10,022 nt of DNA from contig JANQRM010000373.1 in the NCBI GenBank assembly GCA_028284565.1, positions 1-10,022 on the forward strand, in the 5' to 3' direction. Made by a program: the position numbers and the translations under genes. Shown here piece after piece: positions 6,253 to 10,022 of the stretch. The notes beneath the pieces were generated by a model that saw nothing but the letters and a program-made list of their open reading frames with translations, was not told the DNA's origin and did no database searches. Source of the stretch: Anaerolineae bacterium (lineage in GTDB: Bacteria; Chloroflexota; Anaerolineae; Aggregatilineales; Phototrophicaceae). The first letter of the stretch is position 1. Each line of letters opens with the position of its first letter.

Positions 6253-8097
6253 ATGTGTGCATTAAATGTACAAACACAACCGCAATTCAAAGCCACAGGT
6301 GAACCGATTGTCAACGACTTCGCCTTTAGTGTGGCAACCAAGAACGGATCAGGAAGTCAAACATCCAATAACGTTCTAGTCCGTTCTCTGTTTAATATAG
6401 GCATTCCTGTCAATGGGAAGAACCTCTTTCCATCGAATATCAAGGGACTACCAACCTGGTATACCATTCGCGTTAGCAAAGATGGCTATACGGCGCGAAA
6501 AGCTGTGACAGAAATCGTGGTTGCCTATAACGACTCCACAGCCTCAGAAGATATCAGCACCCTGCCTGAAGGTGGCGTATGCATTGTCTCTGATACCGTT
6601 AGCAAGATTATTCCACAACGCGACGACATCATCCTCTACGAAGTCCCTGTCAAGAAAATCATGCGTGAAGCGAAAAATGTTAAAAAGGAATTTGCCAAGC
6701 GCGTCGAGAATATGACCTATGTGGGTGTGGTTGCCCAACTATTTGATATTCCCATGGATGTGGTCTATCAAGCCTTGCTGGATAACTTCAATGGTAAAGA
6801 AAGTCCTGCAAAGATGAACATGGAAGTGGTTCAGTTGGCGGCAGATTACACCAGAGATCATATCGAAAAAATAGACCCCTATCATTTTGAGCCAATGGAT
6901 GAAACCAAAGGCAAAATTATGATTACTGGGAACGAAGCCGGCGCGCTGGGGTCAATCTATGGTGGATGTCACTTCATCTCATGGTATCCGATTACGCCAT
7001 CCACAAGTCTGGTAGATGCCGCGATTACCTATAAAAAACTCCGAACAGATGAAGATGGAAAAAGCACAATAGCTATTGTCCAAGCTGAGGATGAACTCGC
7101 CGCCGCAGGGATGATTGTTGGAGCAGGTTTCGCTGGTGCGAGAGCAATGACAGCAACGAGCGGTCCGGGAATTAGTTTGATGTCTGAGTTTGTGGGACTC
7201 GCCTATTTTGCTGAGATTCCTTGTGTCATTTGGGATATTACCCGTATGGGACCGAGTACCGGATTGCCAACGCGAACAAGCCAAGGTGATATTCTCTTTG
7301 CCCATTACTTAGGGCATGGTGATACCAAACAAATTTGCCTCTTACCTGATAGCCCAGCAGAAGCCTTTGAATTCGGCTGGCGTGCATTCGATATTGCTGA
7401 CCAAATTCAAGCTCCTGTTTTTGTCATCAGTGACCTTGATTTGGGCATGAACAATTGGATGTCTGAACCCTTTCCTTATCCTGATGAACCAATCAATCGC
7501 GGTAAAGTGCTGGATGCGGAAGGATTATCTGAGTTCATCAAAAAATATGATAAGTGGGGACGTTATATGGATGTGGATGAAGATGGTATTGGCTATCGCA
7601 CCGTTCCCGGTATCAATCACGCGATGGGTGCATTCTTCACGCGCGGTACGGGTCACAATCCGATGGCGGTCTATAGTGAGCGCAGTGATGATTGGGTAGA
7701 CAATATGAACCGCCTGCATAAAAAGATGGAAACGGCTCGTGAGCTACTACCAAAACCTGTTGTGGATACATTGGATGGCGCGGAGATTGGTATTATCTCT
7801 TTTGGAACGAATGATGTAGCAATTCAAGAAGCGCGGGACTGGTTTACCGCCGATGGAATCGCAACCGATTATATGCGAGTACGCGCTTTACCCCTCGCTC
7901 AATCGGTAAACGAATTCATTGCCAACCACGCACGAGTCTATGTTATCGAAAACAACTTTGACGGACAGTTAAACCAAATTATCCGTATTGACCATCCAGA
8001 AGACATCAATCACGTTCAATCGCTGACTTTGGGCGATGGTCTACCCATGACCCCAAGCTGGATTTATGACCAAATTAACGAACAGGAGGGGCGCTAA
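6253..8097 (+). CDS. korA: 2-oxoacid:ferredoxin oxidoreductase, fused gamma-alpha subunit (KorA)
   Basis: This is the large subunit of a two-subunit enzyme that oxidatively decarboxylates a 2-oxoacid such as 2-oxoglutarate to its acyl-CoA and reduces ferredoxin in the cytoplasm. From the ATG at 6253 the protein has 614 residues. The gamma domain comes first (about 18-195), with NGSGSQTSNN around 31-39, GKNLFPSNIKGLPTWYTIRVSKDGY, and NMTYVGVVAQLF. The alpha domain (about 220-614) has YPITPST from Y245, QAEDELAAAGMIVGAGFAGA from 277, TSGPGISLMSEF from 302, GPSTGLPTRTSQGD at 333-346 and DLDLGMNNWMSEPF. This gamma-alpha fusion is the arrangement of mycobacterial KorA. The frame is open from an ATG at 6175, adding 26 residues, but that part is not family-like and contains a palindrome and -10-like element. 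I prefer 6253, although neither start has a well-spaced ribosome site. The gene overlaps korB by one base. Confidence 0.92.
   Translation: MCALNVQTQPQFKATGEPIVNDFAFSVATKNGSGSQTSNNVLVRSLFNIGIPVNGKNLFPSNIKGLPTWYTIRVSKDGYTARKAVTEIVVAYNDSTASEDISTLPEGGVCIVSDTVSKIIPQRDDIILYEVPVKKIMREAKNVKKEFAKRVENMTYVGVVAQLFDIPMDVVYQALLDNFNGKESPAKMNMEVVQLAADYTRDHIEKIDPYHFEPMDETKGKIMITGNEAGALGSIYGGCHFISWYPITPSTSLVDAAITYKKLRTDEDGKSTIAIVQAEDELAAAGMIVGAGFAGARAMTATSGPGISLMSEFVGLAYFAEIPCVIWDITRMGPSTGLPTRTSQGDILFAHYLGHGDTKQICLLPDSPAEAFEFGWRAFDIADQIQAPVFVISDLDLGMNNWMSEPFPYPDEPINRGKVLDAEGLSEFIKKYDKWGRYMDVDEDGIGYRTVPGINHAMGAFFTRGTGHNPMAVYSERSDDWVDNMNRLHKKMETARELLPKPVVDTLDGAEIGIISFGTNDVAIQEARDWFTADGIATDYMRVRALPLAQSVNEFIANHARVYVIENNFDGQLNQIIRIDHPEDINHVQSLTLGDGLPMTPSWIYDQINEQEGR
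8084..8090 (+). promoter_or_regulatory. Ribosome binding site of korB inside korA
   Basis: AGGAGGG lies six bases ahead of the korB ATG, within the last codons of korA. It is the strongest Shine-Dalgarno sequence in the window, well suited to coupled translation through the TAATG stop-start overlap. Confidence 0.8.
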
Positions 8098-9143
8098 TGG
8101 CTCGTACAGACCGTAGCAACGCACTCGGACTAGATCGTAAAGCCTATGGCGGACGTAAGAGTACCTTATGCCCCGGTTGTGGTCACGATTCGATTTCCAA
8201 CCAAATCATCACAATGGCATATGAGTTGGGTATCGAACAACACAAGATGATCAAGATGAGTGGGATCGGATGCTCCAGCAAAACTCCTGCTTATTTTCTA
8301 GGGCAATCACATGGTTTCAACGCGGTACATGGACGGATGCCCTCGGTTGTGACAGGCGCGCTGATGGCGAATCGTGAATTGGCATGTGTGGCAGTGAGTG
8401 GTGATGGTGACACAGGCAGTATCGGTATGGGACAATTTAAGCATGTTATCCGCCGCAATGTTCCCTTCGTCTATATCATTGAGAACAACGGTGTCTATGG
8501 GCTGACTAAAGGGCAATTCTCTGCCACAGCTGATGAAGGACAATTTCTCAAATACTACGGCAAGAACGAGATGCCTCCGATTGACCTTGCGCTTGAAGCG
8601 GTTGTCGCAGGGGCAACCTTTGTCGCCCGCAGTTTCTCTGGGGATGCTAAACAAGTCCAGACTCTTCTCCAAGCCGCAATTCGTCATCCCGGTACAGCTA
8701 TTTTGGACATTGTGAGTCCTTGTGTCACTTTTAACAACGCAGAGACTTCGACCAAGAGCTATCCTTATGGTATAGACAATGAAATCCCATTGCATGAAAT
8801 CGAAATCCTCGCACCCGATTACGTGGAAGAAAAAGAGGAAATCGAAGTTGGGGATTATGAAGCAGGCGAAATCATCAACGTGGAGATGCACGATGGGACA
8901 TTCATTCGCTTGAAAAAACTAGACCGTGACCATGACCCACGGAATCGCCGCCAAGCTTTGGATGTGTTGGAACAAGCTACCCGTGAACAACTCTTCTTGA
9001 CTGGGTTGATTTACTATGAAGAACCCCGCCCGACGTTGGCAGACAATGAAAACCTCGTTGCGGAGTCCCTAGCTGGATTGCCTAATGACTTAATTCGCCC
9101 ATCAAAGGAATCGCTCGACAAGTTGATGCGGAGCCTGATGTAG
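8097..9143 (+). CDS. korB: 2-oxoacid:ferredoxin oxidoreductase beta subunit (KorB)
   Basis: The 348-residue protein is the thiamine diphosphate and Fe-S subunit that pairs with KorA. All four cysteines expected to hold the single 4Fe-4S cluster are present: C25 and C28 in CPGCGH, C59 in SGIGCSSK, and C209 in VSPCVTFN. The thiamine diphosphate/Mg site is GDGD (102-105) with ENNGVYGLTKGQ (129-140). HGFNAVHGRMPSVVTGA (72-88) is typical of KorB proteins. The region after about residue 225 is acidic (VEEKEEIEVGDYEAGE) and ends with helical C-terminal residues. The ATG overlaps the korA stop as TAATG and has a strong AGGAGGG in front, so the two subunits are made in coupled fashion. No separate ferredoxin-like delta subunit is encoded beside it, so electrons should pass from the KorB cluster to free ferredoxin. 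The natural 2-oxoacid is not proven; 2-oxoglutarate is likeliest by family. Confidence 0.94.
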   Translation: MARTDRSNALGLDRKAYGGRKSTLCPGCGHDSISNQIITMAYELGIEQHKMIKMSGIGCSSKTPAYFLGQSHGFNAVHGRMPSVVTGALMANRELACVAVSGDGDTGSIGMGQFKHVIRRNVPFVYIIENNGVYGLTKGQFSATADEGQFLKYYGKNEMPPIDLALEAVVAGATFVARSFSGDAKQVQTLLQAAIRHPGTAILDIVSPCVTFNNAETSTKSYPYGIDNEIPLHEIEILAPDYVEEKEEIEVGDYEAGEIINVEMHDGTFIRLKKLDRDHDPRNRRQALDVLEQATREQLFLTGLIYYEEPRPTLADNENLVAESLAGLPNDLIRPSKESLDKLMRSLM

Positions 9144-9163
9144 CCAGCAATAGATAAAAAAAC

Positions 9164-9195
9164 AAGACCGTCTAAATTAGGCGGTCTTTTTCTTT
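9164..9195 (+). terminator. Intrinsic terminator after korB
   Basis: AAGACCGTCT (9164-9173) and AGGCGGTCTT (9179-9188) form a 10-bp stem, with one G-U pair, around AAATT. The stem is followed by TTTCTTT. An A-rich run lies on the left side (9155-9162), so it could also work on the minus strand. It begins 20 bases after the korB stop. Confidence 0.85.
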
Positions 9196-9231
9196 CCCAG
9201 CAATTCAAACCCGATTGTAACGTTCTTCATC

Positions 9232-9250
9232 CAACCTTTTGGTTGTTTTT
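9232..9250 (+). terminator. Second, small hairpin with T-run
   Basis: CAACC (9232-9236), loop TTTT, GGTTG (9241-9245) and then five T residues give a short terminator-like element 36 bases after the end of the main korB terminator stem-and-tract. The stem has only five pairs, so it may be a back-up terminator. Confidence 0.4.
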
Positions 9251-9290
9251 CGGTAAGATTAGTGGAGGGAAAGCAAATTCGTTACAATAT

Positions 9291-9314
9291 ACCCCCAATT
9301 CTTAGGGGTTTTTT
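9291..9314 (+). terminator. Hairpin with T6 tract upstream of the ATPase gene (terminator or attenuator)
   Basis: ACCCC (9291-9295) pairs with GGGGT (9305-9309), followed by TTTTT (9310-9314). The stem is short but GC-rich and the T-run is uninterrupted. It lies 65 bases before the ATPase ATG, so it either ends transcription from upstream or acts as an attenuator if the ATPase promoter lies before it. Confidence 0.5.
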
Positions 9315-9355
9315 ATCTATTATGACTGTTACAATGCCACGCATAGCTTGCAGAC

Positions 9356-9364
9356 TTATCCACA
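9356..9364 (+). promoter_or_regulatory. Perfect DnaA-box sequence TTATCCACA
   Basis: The nonamer TTATCCACA, the strongest consensus DnaA-binding sequence, ends 15 bases before the ATPase start codon. It stands alone, with no box cluster or AT-rich unwinding region, so this is not an origin. It may be a DnaA-regulated site or chance. Confidence 0.35.
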
Positions 9365-9379
9365 GAATGGAGCGTGACA

Positions 9380-10022
9380 ATGCCTGATTTTTTTCGGCTA
9401 GATGTCGAGTCGACGTTATCTGAACTCGATGTCCAGCGTGACCAAGGGCTGTCCCCTGCTGAAGTTGAACAACGCCAAACCAAATTTGGAAAGAATGTCC
9501 TCCCGACAGATGAAGGTGTCAATTGGATTGAATTGATTGTCGGGCAATTTAAGGATTTAATGGTCATTATCTTGATTATCGCGGCTGGGATTTCGTTCTT
9601 CTTGGGTGAAGTCGAAGATGTGATTGTCATTATGATTATCGTCATCTTGAACGCGGCGTTGGGAGTATACCAAGAATTCCGTGCAGAGCAAGCCCTCGCC
9701 GCTTTGAGTGCGCTCCAAGTCCCACAAGTTCGTGTCCGTCGTAAACGCGATATCCGTCAAGTTAGTGCGGAAGAACTCGTACCGGGTGATATTGTTCTCT
9801 TGGAAGAAGGAGACCGTATACCAGCCGACGGACGCTTGATTGAGTCCGTAAATATGCAAGTGGAAGAGGCAGCACTTACCGGTGAGTCGCTCCCTGTTAG
9901 CAAATCCATTGACACAATTGAAGCGCAAGGTAACGTGGCACTGGGTGACCGTAACAATATGGTGTTTATGGGAACGTCCGTCAATTATGGGCGCGGCGAA
10001 ATGGTCGTCACCAATACAGGGT
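9380..10022 (+). CDS. P2-type cation-transporting ATPase (calcium-pump type), partial 3' end
   Basis: The frame opens at ATG 9380 and runs off the window after 214 codons, about a quarter of a typical 850-900-residue pump. The N-terminal cation ATPase domain is visible (LSELDVQRDQGLSPAEVEQR, FGKNVLPT). Transmembrane helix 1 (about 60-75) and helix 2 (about 80-97, VIVIMIIVILNAALGVYQEF) follow. The actuator domain has VPGDIVLLEEGDRIPADGRL (134-153) and the dephosphorylation motif TGES (167-170). The form ALSALQVPQVRVRR after helix 2 is typical of P2A pumps of the PacL/SERCA-like group, which export calcium or manganese from the cytoplasm using ATP. The DKTGT phosphorylation site and the ion-binding helices lie outside the window, so ion choice cannot be judged. 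TGGAG at 9368-9372, seven bases before the ATG, sets the start. A terminator separates it from korB, so it is a new transcription unit. Confidence 0.93.
   Translation, partial: MPDFFRLDVESTLSELDVQRDQGLSPAEVEQRQTKFGKNVLPTDEGVNWIELIVGQFKDLMVIILIIAAGISFFLGEVEDVIVIMIIVILNAALGVYQEFRAEQALAALSALQVPQVRVRRKRDIRQVSAEELVPGDIVLLEEGDRIPADGRLIESVNMQVEEAALTGESLPVSKSIDTIEAQGNVALGDRNNMVFMGTSVNYGRGEMVVTNTG

Larger units (their letters stand above)
9214..9335. repeat. Three copies of the octamer GTTACAAT ahead of the P-type ATPase
   Basis: The octamer occurs as an inverted copy (ATTGTAAC, 9214-9221) and two direct copies (9281-9288 and 9328-9335). The first two share a ninth base (CGTTACAAT). All lie in the 236-bp gap between korB and the ATPase. 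They may be binding sites of a regulator, or TACAAT inside them may serve as -10 elements, but no good -35 accompanies them. Confidence 0.4.

Noticed and set aside
8307..8891. Minus-strand open frame of 194 residues inside korB
   Set aside because: It lies wholly antisense to a gene with complete KorB motifs, has no recognisable domain and is cysteine- and histidine-rich in the way reverse-complement shadows usually are.
9356..9364. Replication origin
   Set aside because: Only one DnaA box, no box cluster, no AT-rich unwinding element and no dnaA, dnaN or parAB genes nearby.
9200..9379. Manganese riboswitch (yybP-ykoY type), often found before P-type ATPases
   Set aside because: I could not find the conserved paired loops of that motif. 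A GGAGGG at 9264-9269 alone is not enough. A covariance-model search would settle it.
1..10022. Mobile element, CRISPR array, phage or defence island
   Set aside because: No transposase, integrase, regularly spaced repeats, terminal inverted repeats or defence-protein motifs were seen; the genes are metabolic, regulatory and surface functions.

Overview
The window reads as chromosomal DNA from a bacterium of moderate, roughly balanced base composition. Three things point to Chloroflexota, probably Anaerolineae or a related class: a FadR-type GntR regulator directly followed by a gamma-alpha fused KorA and a KorB, a secreted tandem DUF4397 protein, and an Ig-like (Gmad2-type) lipoprotein. This placement rests on remembered gene neighbourhoods and was not tested by a search. 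All complete genes except the first lie on the plus strand. There are no RNA genes, mobile elements, CRISPR arrays or phage genes that I can see.

Layout. Positions 1-274 (minus strand) hold the N-terminal 91 codons of an ArsR-family repressor with a near-consensus promoter and an inverted repeat in its spacer. Divergently, 385-1305 encodes a ribonuclease HI with a second, catalytically dead RNase H-like domain. It is followed by a class I/II aminotransferase (1327-2496) and a lipoprotein that starts 1 nt after the aminotransferase stop (2498-3217). A deoxynucleoside kinase (3287-3922) and a secreted DUF4397 protein (4015-5346) follow, and a hairpin terminator candidate closes that block. A FadR-like regulator (TTG start, 5477-6157) precedes korA (about 6253-8097) and korB (8097-9143), which overlap by one base. 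A strong terminator follows korB. The remaining 236-bp gap holds two more hairpin/T-tract elements, three copies of an 8-bp motif and a perfect DnaA-box sequence. It ends at the start of a P2-type cation ATPase that runs off the window (9380 onward).

How the genes work together. KorAB is a 2-oxoacid:ferredoxin oxidoreductase that links 2-oxoacid decarboxylation to ferredoxin reduction, and the FadR-like gene next to it is its likely regulator. The aminotransferase makes or consumes 2-oxoacids but is not in the same transcription unit. RNase H and the deoxynucleoside kinase are nucleic-acid and nucleotide housekeeping functions. I see no convincing new multi-gene system. The most unusual item is the RNase H: its active domain appears to have lost the basic handle region, while the inactive second domain keeps a handle-like segment. 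Several promoter/operator architectures, including a probable leaderless start, are also worth checking.
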